A stretch of 55,582 nt of DNA from CAG-452 sp045531335 (GTDB lineage Bacteria; Bacillota; Clostridia; TANB77; CAG-508), in contig JAZSDU010000054.1 in assembly GCA_045531335.1 (NCBI GenBank), forward strand, positions 1 to 55,582. The letters run 5' to 3'. Below are positions 8,158 through 16,329 of the stretch, piece after piece. The notes beneath the pieces are model-generated. The model worked only from the letters and a program-made list of their open reading frames with translations, made no database searches and was not told the DNA's origin. Both the position numbers and the translations under genes were made by a program. Numbering within the stretch: the first letter of the stretch is position 1; the number at the start of each line of letters is the position of its first letter.

Positions 8158-10086
8158 ATGAAAAAGATACTAATTACAGAAAAACCGTCTGTTGCAATGG
8201 AATTTGCAAAGGCATTAAAATTAAATACAAATAGAAAAAATGGTTATCTAGAATCAGAAGAATGGATAATTACCTGGTGTGTTGGACATCTAGTTACTAT
8301 GTCATATCCAGAAAAATATGATGAAAAATTAAAGCAATGGAGATTAGATACACTTCCTTTTATACCAAAAGACTGGAAATATGAACTTATACCAGCAGTT
8401 GAAAATCAATTTAAGGTAATTAAAAGTTTACTGCAAAGGGAAGATATTAGTGAAATATATAATGCAGGCGACTCAGGGCGTGAAGGAGAGTATATACAAA
8501 GACTTGTGCTAATGATGGCAAAACCCAACCCAAATGCTAAAATAAAACGTGTTTGGATAGATTCACAAACAGAGGAAGAAATTTTAAGAGGAATAAAAGA
8601 AGCAAAAGATGCTTCAGTTTATGATAGCCTTTCTGATTCCGCTTATTTAAGAGCAAAAGAAGATTATTTAATAGGAATTAATTTTTCAAGATTACTTTCT
8701 ATTACACAAGGAAGAAGAGTTGCAAAACAAGTTAATGAAGAAAGAACTTCAATTGCCATAGGAAGAGTAATGACATGTGTTTTGGGAATGGTAGTTTCAA
8801 GAGAAAGAGAAATAAGGAATTTTGTGAAAACAAAATATTATAAAATTACAGGAATATTTGGAGAAGAGCAAGACAATATAAATGCAGAGTGGAAGGTGAA
8901 CGAAAAGTCAAAAGTATTTGAATCAGCTAAACTATATAATGAAAATGGATTCAAAAAAGAAGATGATGCTATCTCTTTAATAGATGAATTAAAAAATTAT
9001 AAAGCGGTAGTATCTGAAATTAAAAAGGCAAAGCAAAAAGAAAATGCTCCACTTCTATTTAACTTAGCAGAAATTCAAAATGAGTGTTCAAAAAAGTTTA
9101 AAATAAAACCAGATGAAACACTTGAAGTTATTCAAGTGTTATACGAGAAAAAACTTGTTACATATCCAAGAACAGATGCAAGAGTAGTTTCTTCAGCTGT
9201 TGCAAAAGAAATATCTAAAAATTTAAATGGTATTGCAAAAGGATGTAAAGATGATGAAATACAAAAATACATATCTAAAATGATAGAAGAAAAATATTCT
9301 ACTAATTTATTAAAAACTAAATATGTTAATGATAGTAAAATTACAGATCACTATGCAATAATTCCAACAGGACAGGGATTTGAAAACTATGAAAAACTTT
9401 CAGGATTACAAAAAGATATTTATAAGATAATTGTAAAAAGATTTTTAAGTATATTTTATCCTGCTGCTGAATTTAATAAAGTATCATTAACACTAAATGT
9501 TAATAACGAAATATTTACAGCTAGCCAAAAGGTTTGTATTAAAAAAGGATATTTAGAAATAGCAAAAGACAATGACAAAGAAAACGTAGGGGTTGATGCC
9601 CACAACGACCCGAATAAAAACACGAATTTTCTAGACACATTAAAAAAAGGCCAAGAAATAGATATATACGATATGCAAACTAAAGAAGCGGAAACTACGC
9701 CACCTACAAGATATAATTCAGGTTCAATGATTCTAGCAATGGAAAACGCAGGAAAACTTATAGAAGATGAAGAATTAAGGGAACAAATAAAAGGTGCTGG
9801 AATAGGTACAAGTGCTACAAGAGCAGAAATAATAAAAAAATTAGAAAAAATAAAATATATTGCAATAAATAATAAAACACAGATAATAACTCCTACAGAA
9901 AAAGGAGAGGCAATATATGATGTAGTAAATATAACTATGCCAGATATACTAAATCCAAAACTTACAGCTAGTTGGGAAAAAGGATTAGAAATGGTTGCTA
10001 AAAAAGAGATATTGCCAGACGAATTTATGCAAAAATTAGAGAAGTATGTAAAATCTAAATTTGATAAATTAGTGATAAATATGTAG
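8158..10086 (+). CDS. topB: DNA topoisomerase III (type IA)
   Basis: Type IA topoisomerase that passes single strands through a transient 5'-phosphotyrosine break and resolves recombination and replication intermediates. 642 residues. The N-terminal TOPRIM domain has EKPSVA (residues 8-13) and the acidic DSGREGE near 106. The catalytic tyrosine lies in VTYPRTDARVVSS (~340). The C-terminal toroid shows GIGTSATRAEII (~548). A weak site (aggaaaa) precedes the ATG. Oddly, a 27-bp hairpin repeat sits in frame at 9586-9612 and encodes VGVDAHNDP in a surface-like linker. No in-frame CGG. Family members are both chromosomal and plasmid-borne; nothing here suggests a plasmid. Confidence 0.93.
   Translation: MKKILITEKPSVAMEFAKALKLNTNRKNGYLESEEWIITWCVGHLVTMSYPEKYDEKLKQWRLDTLPFIPKDWKYELIPAVENQFKVIKSLLQREDISEIYNAGDSGREGEYIQRLVLMMAKPNPNAKIKRVWIDSQTEEEILRGIKEAKDASVYDSLSDSAYLRAKEDYLIGINFSRLLSITQGRRVAKQVNEERTSIAIGRVMTCVLGMVVSREREIRNFVKTKYYKITGIFGEEQDNINAEWKVNEKSKVFESAKLYNENGFKKEDDAISLIDELKNYKAVVSEIKKAKQKENAPLLFNLAEIQNECSKKFKIKPDETLEVIQVLYEKKLVTYPRTDARVVSSAVAKEISKNLNGIAKGCKDDEIQKYISKMIEEKYSTNLLKTKYVNDSKITDHYAIIPTGQGFENYEKLSGLQKDIYKIIVKRFLSIFYPAAEFNKVSLTLNVNNEIFTASQKVCIKKGYLEIAKDNDKENVGVDAHNDPNKNTNFLDTLKKGQEIDIYDMQTKEAETTPPTRYNSGSMILAMENAGKLIEDEELREQIKGAGIGTSATRAEIIKKLEKIKYIAINNKTQIITPTEKGEAIYDVVNITMPDILNPKLTASWEKGLEMVAKKEILPDEFMQKLEKYVKSKFDKLVINM
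9586..9612. repeat. 27-bp hairpin repeat inserted in frame in topB
   Basis: gtaggggttgatgcccacaa followed by cgacccg differs at only three positions from the copy in rimO (44643-44669). Both are read in the same frame and give VGV(D/A)AH(N/S)DP. Confidence 0.8.
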
Positions 10087-10120
10087 CACACTTGACATAT
10101 TATGTTAAGTGTGCTAAAAT
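10084..10120 (+). promoter_or_regulatory. Promoter overlapped by an inverted repeat
   Basis: TTGACA (10092-10097), 17-base spacer and TAAAAT (10115-10120). Perfect 10-base arms tagcacactt (10084-10093) and aagtgtgcta (10107-10116) span the promoter, which looks like an operator. It lies directly after the topB stop. Confidence 0.7.
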
Positions 10121-10126
10121 ATAATT

Positions 10127-10279
10127 ACAACTAGGATATGTTAGAAGTAACAATCTAGTTGATTATATAAATACTCTTCTAAATGATACGGAAAGTATTA
10201 ATTTTATAACAAGGAGGTTTAAATGGAAGAGGTTAATTAGAAAAGGAGCATTTGTTAATGGTAATAAATGTTCCTTTTT
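10127..10279 (+). ncRNA. Candidate leader or small RNA with a five-codon reading frame
   Basis: The predicted transcript starts with a hairpin caactag...ctagttg. It carries a strong ribosome site aaggagg (10211-10217) before the mini-frame ATG GAA GAG GTT AAT TAG (10223-10240), and ends in an intrinsic terminator. The layout resembles an attenuator, but the terminator lies about 130 bases before purC. I cannot name a family. Confidence 0.4.
10242..10279 (+). terminator. Intrinsic terminator before purC
   Basis: Arms aaaggagcattt and aaatgttccttttt pair around a loop and end in a T-run. It immediately follows the five-codon mini-frame. Confidence 0.75.
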
Positions 10280-10411
10280 ATTTGCTTTTTTAGTAGAATT
10301 TGTAAAAAAAAGGTAGAAAAATAAAAAAATTTTTAAAAAAATATATTCAAAATAAAAATTAAGTGATAAAATATAGTTAAATTTTTATTATAGAAAGGGA
10401 TGTCATATCAT

Positions 10412-11095
10412 ATGAAAAAAATTTATGAAGGTAAAACAAAAGATGTTTATTCATTAGAAAATGGAAATGTAATGCTAAAATTTAAGGATGATTGTACAGG
10501 AAAAGATGGAGTATTTGATCCAGGAGAAAATAGTGTAGGTCTTACAATAGAAGGAATTGGAAAAGCAAACCTAGAAACATCTATAAGATATTTTGAACTT
10601 TTAAAACAAGCAGGAATAAAAACACATTATGTAGGAGCAAATATAGATGATGCTACTATGGAAGTACTTCCAGCAACTGTATTTGGTCATGGATTAGAAG
10701 TTATATGCCGCTTAGTTGCAACAGGAAGTTTTGTTCGTAGATATGGAGAATATATCGAAGATGGAACAGTTCTAGAAGGTGGATATGTTGAGTGTACATT
10801 TAAAAATGATGAAAAAGGAAATCCTTTAGTAACAGGAGAAGGACTTGCAGCATTAGGTGTTATGACACCAGAAATGTTTGAAAGTATGAAAGAACAAACA
10901 TTAAAAATTACAAAAATTGTTGCAGATGATTTAAAATCAATTGGACTTGATTTATGGGATATTAAGTTTGAATTTGGATATAACAACAATGAAGTAATTC
11001 TTATAGATGAAATAGCTTCTGGTAATATGAGAGTTTATAAAGATGGGAAAATAGTTGATCCAGTTGAACTTACAAAACTTATACTTAATAGATAA
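10412..11095 (+). CDS. purC: Phosphoribosylaminoimidazole-succinocarboxamide synthase
   Basis: SAICAR synthetase, the ATP-dependent joining of aspartate to CAIR in purine synthesis. 227 residues from the chosen ATG. The ATG at 10400 lies only one or two bases after gaaaggg, whereas 10412 leaves about 11 bases and begins KKIYEGKTKDVY, as in relatives. Family motifs include the N-terminal nucleotide loop (YEGKTKDVY), RLVATGSFVRRYG (~108) and the C-terminal DEIASGNMR (~206). No other purine genes lie nearby. Its last 194 bp are repeated at 12025-12218. Confidence 0.95.
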   Translation: MKKIYEGKTKDVYSLENGNVMLKFKDDCTGKDGVFDPGENSVGLTIEGIGKANLETSIRYFELLKQAGIKTHYVGANIDDATMEVLPATVFGHGLEVICRLVATGSFVRRYGEYIEDGTVLEGGYVECTFKNDEKGNPLVTGEGLAALGVMTPEMFESMKEQTLKITKIVADDLKSIGLDLWDIKFEFGYNNNEVILIDEIASGNMRVYKDGKIVDPVELTKLILNR

Positions 11096-11120
11096 TATAT
11101 GTGAGAGACTCTTAATAAAC

Positions 11121-11157
11121 AAAAATAGGCAATAAATTTTATTATTGCCTATTTTTT
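11121..11157 (+). terminator. purC terminator
   Basis: Arms ataggcaata and tattgcctat followed by TTTTT. It lies just after purC and between convergent genes. Confidence 0.85.
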
Positions 11158-11161
11158 ATCA

Positions 11162-11716
11162 TTATTTTAAATCAATAGAAACAAAGAAAATACAACCTAT
11201 ACAAAGATTTAAATGTTTATTTTGATTACTCTTTAAATCTTTTTCATTACAATATACAAGTTTAACATCATATTTAGCATTATTATAATATTTTATAGTA
11301 TCTTTTATTGTATTGATATCAGCTTTATAGTGCTGATCAGTATATTCTCCTGCATTAGAAATATAAGCATTATGAGTTAAAGTAAGTTCCTGTCTAATAG
11401 GTGAAGAAGAATGAGGTTTATATTTACTAGCAATAGAAGTTTCTTTATAAAATCTTACAACCACTTGGTTAGAATACGAAGTATTGCTTGATATAATATT
11501 GTCTAATAATTGAGTTATTTCTTTTGAAGATTTATTTGAACCTTCATATGGAGTAAATTTAGAATTAAAAGCTATTATTTCTAGATCAGAAATAGTATTT
11601 TTTGCTGAATCTGTAGTACCTCGTGTAGAATTTAAAATTAAAATTCCAATACTTATTAATAGAATAGATATTAAAATAGCACCAGCTATAATTAAAGCTT
11701 TTGAGGCATTTTCCAT
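11162..11716 (-). CDS. Small membrane-anchored protein, function unknown
   Basis: 184 residues. The N-terminus MENASKALIIAGAIL starts a single hydrophobic helix (residues ~7-28), followed by a polar, Ser/Asn-rich extracytoplasmic part with no catalytic motif that I recognise. Proteins starting ENASKAL-IAG are common in gut clostridia and have no assigned role, as far as I know. A ribosome site (aaggagaaa) precedes the ATG. It lies between purC and the purC 3' duplicate, so it may be cargo of the insertion or duplication that created the repeat. Confidence 0.7.
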   Translation of the reverse strand: MENASKALIIAGAILISILLISIGILILNSTRGTTDSAKNTISDLEIIAFNSKFTPYEGSNKSSKEITQLLDNIISSNTSYSNQVVVRFYKETSIASKYKPHSSSPIRQELTLTHNAYISNAGEYTDQHYKADINTIKDTIKYYNNAKYDVKLVYCNEKDLKSNQNKHLNLCIGCIFFVSIDLK

Positions 11717-12024
11717 AGTTTTCTCCTTTGTATTCTAAATATGTTTATAAGCATAGTATATATAATAATAGAAAAAACATCAAGAATTTTACAAATATTT
11801 ATCATCTAATCTTCTTCTGGAAGAGCCCATGCAGATTTTCCACCACTACTGCTACTATATTTACTAGGCATATATTCTTAGATTATACTTTAATTGAAGT
11901 ATTGAGGTGCATTTATGGAAAGATTATTTGATATTTGCACAATTAGTTGGAATAGCAGAAAAAGTAGAAAAACAATTAACTGTATTATATCTTGATTTCA
12001 ATAATCTATCAAATATAAGCACGC
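11717..12024. other. Gene-poor stretch within the purC duplication
   Basis: No convincing gene. Open frames here have no ribosome site and no recognisable product. A 21-codon minus-strand frame (11806-11871, ending WALPEED) could be the remnant of a C-terminus. The stretch looks like decayed sequence. Confidence 0.4.
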
Positions 12025-12218
12025 AATTACAAAAATCGTTGCAAATGATTTAAAATCAATTGGACTTGATTTATGGGATATTAAGTTTGAATTTGGATAT
12101 AACAACAATGAAGTAATTCTTATAGATGAAATAGCTTCTGGTAATATGAGAGTTTATAAAGATGGAAAAATAGTTGATCCAGTTGAACTTACAAAACTTA
12201 TACTTAATAGATAATATA
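12025..12218 (+). pseudogene. Duplicate of the 3' end of purC
   Basis: 194 bp nearly identical to 10906-11099 (three mismatches seen, offset 1119 bp), including the last ~63 codons and the stop of purC. There is no start or upstream purC part. The arrangement (intact gene, cargo, repeated 3' end) is what integration at a gene's 3' end, or a tandem duplication followed by deletion, would leave. No integrase gene is present in between. Confidence 0.9.
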
Positions 12219-12223
12219 ATAAC

Positions 12224-12253
12224 AAAAAAGAAACCATGAGGGTTTCTTTTTTG
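12224..12253 (+). terminator. Terminator after the purC duplicate
   Basis: Arms aaaaaagaaacc and ggtttctttttt around a 5-base loop. It has T-runs in both directions, so it can also serve the minus-strand gene ending at 12284. Confidence 0.8.
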
Positions 12254-12283
12254 TTTGAAGTTACAACTCCAAATGAATGTTTT

Positions 12284-13348
12284 TTAAATGCAACTATAAT
12301 CCCAACCATAGTATTGATACATTGCAGAGAATGCAGCACCTTTGCTAAAAGATTGTGATGTGCCAAGTTGGAAATCAGGGCAATATGTTTTTGAAATTCC
12401 AAATTCACTTAAAACATCAAACTTTTGCAAAAGAAAATTTGCAAAAATATTTGAGTTTTTTGGTAGTGAATAATTACTAATAGAGAAATAATCAGGTGAC
12501 AGAGAAAAAACAAATGGAGCAATCAGTTTTTTGAAAATTGAGAGAAAATCATCACTTGTAACATTATTAGTTACTAAGAGTTTCTTTTCTGATTCGTTAA
12601 TTAAATTTGAAATATTTAATGATTTCAAATTTCGAATTTTATCATCAATTATTGTAACTGCATAACATCCAGTTTGTGAAATATTAATATATATACTATC
12701 ACGATTTTTCTTACAACATGGGAATTCATTAGGTATAAGTTGACAAACAGTATTACAGTCTAAGTATAATTCTATGTTATCTGAAATATCTTTTAAGCAA
12801 AGATTACAAAAATCATTGAAAGAGTACATAGAAGTATTGAATCCTGTAAAGTAATTTGAAAATGAAAAAGTTTTATTCTTTAAATCAACATCATCAAATG
12901 AAAAACAGATTGCTTTAATCGGGAAATGACATTTCAAATCACAAATTAATTGCTTAATAAAAATTGAAGAATCAATCAAACTTGACATTGTATAGTCAAA
13001 TGAGATTTTCCCATCAAAATTTTTAGGACAATTATTAATATGAGGAGAAAGATCTTTCCATAACAAAGGTTTACCATCCAATCCAACAACAGAAATTTCA
13101 ACAGTATTCTGGTATATGCTTATTCCAACAAAAAATGCAAATGATGAGTTTATTTTCAAATCTTCATTTATAATTTTTGCTTGTATCATATCCTTTCTTA
13201 TCTTGTTAAGTGTTGGCCAAGATAAATTTACTTTGTTAGCGATTCCTTTAAGACCGTCGTCCTTAGCGGAGAAATTGCTGGATTGTAACACCCGAAGCAT
13301 TCCTAAATTGCTTGATATCAATTCCCGAGGAGTAAGTTTGTTTGCCAT
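12284..13348 (-). CDS. ROK/NagC-like transcriptional regulator, atypical codon use
   Basis: 354 residues. An N-terminal winged-helix region (residues ~10-65; LRVLQSS...GIANKVNLSWPTLNKIRKDMI) precedes a ROK-like sugar-kinase fold without a clear ATP or zinc motif. That is consistent with a repressor binding a sugar signal, but the target is unknown. Unlike its neighbours it uses CGG twice in frame (13325-13327 and 13292-13294, each followed by G) and prefers codons such as GAC, TCC and CTT. A +1 shift at the first CGG would hit a stop almost at once, so here CGG must be read in frame if the gene works. It is probably horizontally acquired, or decaying. Confidence 0.75.
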   Translation of the reverse strand: MANKLTPRELISSNLGMLRVLQSSNFSAKDDGLKGIANKVNLSWPTLNKIRKDMIQAKIINEDLKINSSFAFFVGISIYQNTVEISVVGLDGKPLLWKDLSPHINNCPKNFDGKISFDYTMSSLIDSSIFIKQLICDLKCHFPIKAICFSFDDVDLKNKTFSFSNYFTGFNTSMYSFNDFCNLCLKDISDNIELYLDCNTVCQLIPNEFPCCKKNRDSIYINISQTGCYAVTIIDDKIRNLKSLNISNLINESEKKLLVTNNVTSDDFLSIFKKLIAPFVFSLSPDYFSISNYSLPKNSNIFANFLLQKFDVLSEFGISKTYCPDFQLGTSQSFSKGAAFSAMYQYYGWDYSCI

Positions 13349-13469
13349 AAAAACATTCCTTTCTTATATAAATTATTAGCAAAAGCTAACATTAATATTA
13401 CACCATAAATTAACATAAAGTCAAATCTTAATTAATTATCCTATATAAAATTATATTATCATAATTAAA

Positions 13470-13509
13470 CCTCCACAAAATACATTAGGCAAATGCATAA
13501 TTGTGGAGG
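13470..13509 (-). terminator. Terminator-like inverted repeat after the hydrolase gene
   Basis: Perfect arms cctccacaa and ttgtggagg enclose a 22-base loop. On the minus strand the right arm is followed by tttaatt, a weak T-run. It lies just past the end of the hydrolase gene. Confidence 0.5.
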
Positions 13510-13552
13510 CTTTTAGAAACCTAATTCCATAAACATTAAAATTAAAATGAAT

Positions 13553-14353
13553 TTATAGAAAATGTATATTAATCCATTCTATTATTTCTTGTATAATTTT
13601 ATCTTTATAATCATTCTGAACAATACGATGTTTTACTTTATCATATATTTTAATTGTTTTATCAGTACTTCCAAATTTTTCTAATATTAATGGCATATTC
13701 TCACAGTTAATAAGTGGATCTAACTTTCCACCAAGTAAAAGAACTGGTAGCTTTATATATTTAAATCTATCTGTAACATAGTCTATTCCTTGTTTAAACA
13801 TAATTCCAACTAATCTCAATGTGAAATAATGACAGGCCAAATCATCATTTTTACTATATTCTAGCATTTCTTTACTTTCACTATGTCTTTTCTTTATTTT
13901 TATAAAACCTAATTTTTTATAAGGAATAATATTGAATAATTTTGATTTTGAAGGAGCTTCTAGTAGAGGGCTGGATAAAATTAATAAATCAAGTGTATTA
14001 TATGTAGAAACATAAGCACTAGCTATTTGTCCTCCAAAAGAATGTCCAAAAATTGCTAGCTTTAATTTTGGATATTTTTCTTTTATATAGCATACAAAAT
14101 AATGTAGATCAGTTAAATAAATTGAGAAGTCTTTTATATCGCCCCTTTGGCCAGAACTCTCACCATGTCCTCGTAAATCAATTGCAAAAACAGAAATATT
14201 ATTTTTTAAAAGTTGTTTAATGAAATCTTCATATCTTCCTTTATGTTCTGCAAGTCCATGTATGATAATTAATCCTATCTTGGAATCATTAATATATTCA
14301 GAATAATATGCTAATTTTGTTTTATCATCAATAACTAAATAATTTGTTTTCAT
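13553..14353 (-). CDS. Alpha/beta hydrolase, monoacylglycerol lipase-like
   Basis: 266 residues of the serine aminopeptidase S33 / monoglyceride lipase type, predicted to cleave ester bonds of lipids in the cytoplasm. The oxyanion loop is IIHGLAEHKGRY (~30), the nucleophile Ser is in GHSFGG (~103), and the acid is the Asp of GGKLDPLI (~213). The His lies in KVKHRIVQND (~245), where lipases often have HELHNE. No signal peptide. A ribosome site (aggaggcttcc) precedes the ATG. It is monocistronic and opposite in direction to spoIIID. The exact substrate is not shown by sequence. Confidence 0.85.
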   Translation of the reverse strand: MKTNYLVIDDKTKLAYYSEYINDSKIGLIIIHGLAEHKGRYEDFIKQLLKNNISVFAIDLRGHGESSGQRGDIKDFSIYLTDLHYFVCYIKEKYPKLKLAIFGHSFGGQIASAYVSTYNTLDLLILSSPLLEAPSKSKLFNIIPYKKLGFIKIKKRHSESKEMLEYSKNDDLACHYFTLRLVGIMFKQGIDYVTDRFKYIKLPVLLLGGKLDPLINCENMPLILEKFGSTDKTIKIYDKVKHRIVQNDYKDKIIQEIIEWINIHFL

Positions 14354-14560
14354 TATTTGGAAGCCTCCTGTAAATTATGATTATTATAGCATACTATATT
14401 TTTTTTGTATATATAGAATAATTCCATTTGTGCCATTAAGTATGCTATTGGGGAAGGGGAATTTTGAAATTTAGTTGTTTTGCAAAAAATCTTTCGTTCT
14501 AATTGAGTCTTCATACGAATATTATTAAACAAATGTATTCTTAAGTGGAGGTTTTGCTTT

Positions 14561-14821
14561 ATGAAAAATATATCAATAGAAGAGCGTGCAGTAAGTCTTG
14601 CGCAGTATATAATAGATTCTAAAGATACAGTACGTGGAGCAGCAAAAAAATTTGGTATTTCAAAATCTACAGTACATAAAGATGTAAGCGAAAGATTAAT
14701 TCATATAAATAGAAGTTTAGCACTTGAAGTTAGAAAAATTTTGGATGAAAACAAAGCAGAAAGGCATATAAGAGGAGGAATGGCTACTAAGCTAAAATAT
14801 AGTAAAGATAAAGTAGGGTAA
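14561..14821 (+). CDS. spoIIID: Sporulation transcription factor SpoIIID
   Basis: Small DNA-binding regulator acting in the mother cell downstream of sigma-E. 86 residues, the usual length. The helix-turn-helix is TVRGAAKKFGISKSTVHKDV (~23-42), followed by a basic C-terminal helix that contacts the minor groove. A strong site (gtggagg) lies eight bases before the ATG. A terminator follows directly, so it is transcribed alone. The sporulation genes yabG, sipL and yunB follow on the same strand. Confidence 0.96.
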   Translation: MKNISIEERAVSLAQYIIDSKDTVRGAAKKFGISKSTVHKDVSERLIHINRSLALEVRKILDENKAERHIRGGMATKLKYSKDKVG

Positions 14822-14824
14822 AAG

Positions 14825-14858
14825 AACTCAAGATTAAATTCTTGAGTTTTCTTTTTTT
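14825..14858 (+). terminator. spoIIID terminator
   Basis: Arms aactcaaga and tcttgagtt followed by a T-rich run. Confidence 0.85.
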
Positions 14859-14906
14859 GGACGGACTTAAAAAAGAAAAAAGACTAAAAAAAGTCCGTCC
14901 AAAAAA
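14853..14906. repeat. Inverted repeat with GGACGGACTT arms
   Basis: ttttttggacggactt and aagtccgtccaaaaaa pair across a spacer of about 22 bases. Half copies of the same arm occur at 21909 (aggacggaattaaattgg) and 48122 (aggacggacttaatttgg), both just after genes. Confidence 0.7.
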
Positions 14907-14973
14907 GGAAAAATTCACAAATCTACAAACTTCGACATAGAATATACTACCACATTATTTTGGAGTGATAGCA

Positions 14974-15789
14974 ATGAGCATAAAAAAAGGAGATATTGTA
15001 GGTAGAAAATCTTATGGTAAAGATGTTTTTTTTATTGTTGATAATGTATTAAAGACTAGATTAAATAATAAATTTGCAATACTTAAGGGGCTAAACATAC
15101 GCATTATGGCAGACAGCCCAATGGATGATTTAGAAGTAATAAATAAGCAGGAAATTTTAAATAGCATAAAACTTACAGATATGGATTTAGAAGAAAGAAT
15201 AAATATAGCTAAAAATAGAGTAAACAATACTTTGAAGAGACAAAAGATATATACAGGAAAAATCTTGCATTTGGATGGAGATAGAAAATACAGTGAAAAG
15301 TCTGCTAAATATTATAATAGAGTAGGTTTAAATGCAATAGTCAAAAATATAGCAGAAAATAAACAAGCAAATGTGGTGATTCCACTTCTTAATAAATATA
15401 ATCCGGATATTTTGATAATAACTGGACATGATGCAATGCTGAAAAGCGGCTCGAATTACAACAATATATATAATTATAGAAATTCTAGGCATTTTATAAA
15501 CACTGTTAAAGAGGCTAGAAAATGGGCAAAAAATTCTGACAAATTGGTTATATTTGCAGGAGCATGCCAGAGCTTTTATGAAAGAATAATATCAGCAGGA
15601 GCAGATTTTGCATCATCACCAGGAAGAATTCTTATAGATTTTATAGATCCATTAATTGTAGCTGAAAAAATAGCAATTACTGAAGAATATAGATTTGTAA
15701 CTAGCACAGAAATTTCAAAAGAAATAAAGGAAGGAGCAAGGGGAGTAAGCGGTATTGGAGCAAGAGGGAAAAGCAAAATTATAGGTTAG
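14974..15789 (+). CDS. yabG: Sporulation-specific protease YabG
   Basis: YabG is a cysteine protease that processes coat and cortex-associated proteins in the mother cell late in sporulation. About 271 residues. The ATG at 14974 is chosen over the GTG at 14965 because that GTG overlaps the ribosome site ggagtg. Family-typical segments are KKGDIVGRKSYGKDVFF at the N-terminus, DILIITGHDAM (~150) with the likely catalytic His, and VIFAGACQSFYE (~193) with the likely catalytic Cys. It is followed by a terminator and then by veg. Confidence 0.95.
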   Translation: MSIKKGDIVGRKSYGKDVFFIVDNVLKTRLNNKFAILKGLNIRIMADSPMDDLEVINKQEILNSIKLTDMDLEERINIAKNRVNNTLKRQKIYTGKILHLDGDRKYSEKSAKYYNRVGLNAIVKNIAENKQANVVIPLLNKYNPDILIITGHDAMLKSGSNYNNIYNYRNSRHFINTVKEARKWAKNSDKLVIFAGACQSFYERIISAGADFASSPGRILIDFIDPLIVAEKIAITEEYRFVTSTEISKEIKEGARGVSGIGARGKSKIIG

Positions 15790-15875
15790 TAATATTAGCG
15801 TAATAATAATGTAACACAATTGTAATATTTGGCAAAATGAAGAGATGAAACCTTAGAGCGACAATGGATTTGAGC

Positions 15876-15899
15876 AAAAAACATCATAAGATGTTTTTT
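15876..15899 (+). terminator. yabG terminator, abutting the veg promoter
   Basis: aaaaaacatc and gatgtttttt pair around a tiny loop. Its T-run merges into the -35 box of the veg promoter. Confidence 0.7.
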
Positions 15900-15926
15900 G
15901 ACATTTTTCATGCATAATGATATAAT
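15898..15926 (+). promoter_or_regulatory. veg promoter
   Basis: Perfect TTGACA (15898-15903), 17-base spacer and perfect TATAAT (15921-15926). In Bacillus subtilis veg is likewise known for a very strong housekeeping promoter. Confidence 0.9.
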
Positions 15927-15959
15927 AACGACATCTTAAATATGAAGGTGCGTGAGGTT

Positions 15960-16232
15960 ATGATCTACAAAAATGATATCTCTAGTTTAAAAGAAGAGAT
16001 AGGAGAAAAAATAGGACAAAAGATAATTGTTAAAGGATCACTTGGAAGAAACAAACCTTTTGAAGAAGAAGCAATTATAAAAGAAACATATCCAAACATA
16101 TTTGTAGTAAAATACGAAGAACATGATACTAATGTTAGCTACAGATATACAGATATACTTACAAGAGATTTAGAGGTTTCAGTTTTTGATGGAGAAGGGT
16201 ATTGTCCTTTAATTCCACCAGTACAAAAGTAA
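15960..16232 (+). CDS. veg: Veg family protein
   Basis: About 90 residues and conserved across spore-formers. In B. subtilis Veg stimulates biofilm gene expression, but its biochemical action is not established. The core resembles Veg: a leading helix ISSLKEEIGEKIGQ, the basic turn KGSLGRNKPFEEEA and VSYRYTDILT. The ATG at 15960 is preferred over 15942, as only it has a ribosome site (aaggtg, nine bases away). It is linked to yabG as in Bacillus and driven by a consensus promoter. Confidence 0.9.
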   Translation: MIYKNDISSLKEEIGEKIGQKIIVKGSLGRNKPFEEEAIIKETYPNIFVVKYEEHDTNVSYRYTDILTRDLEVSVFDGEGYCPLIPPVQK

Positions 16233-16249
16233 AAATATAAATAAGTTTT

Positions 16250-16279
16250 AAAATTCCTAAGTAATTAGGAATTTTTTTT
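16250..16279 (+). terminator. veg terminator
   Basis: Arms aaaattcctaa and ttaggaatttt, then TTTT. Confidence 0.85.
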
Positions 16280-16329
16280 GTCCAGCTTAATATAATATAT
16301 ATTATTAAACTTTTAAGGAGGGATTTTAT

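Noticed and set aside
11806..11871. 21-codon minus-strand frame ending WALPEED
   Set aside because: No ribosome binding site, very short, and in a decayed-looking stretch; kept only as a possible remnant.
11728..11931. 67-codon plus-strand frame after the small membrane-protein gene
   Set aside because: No ribosome site and no recognisable features; it overlaps the leader of the minus-strand gene.
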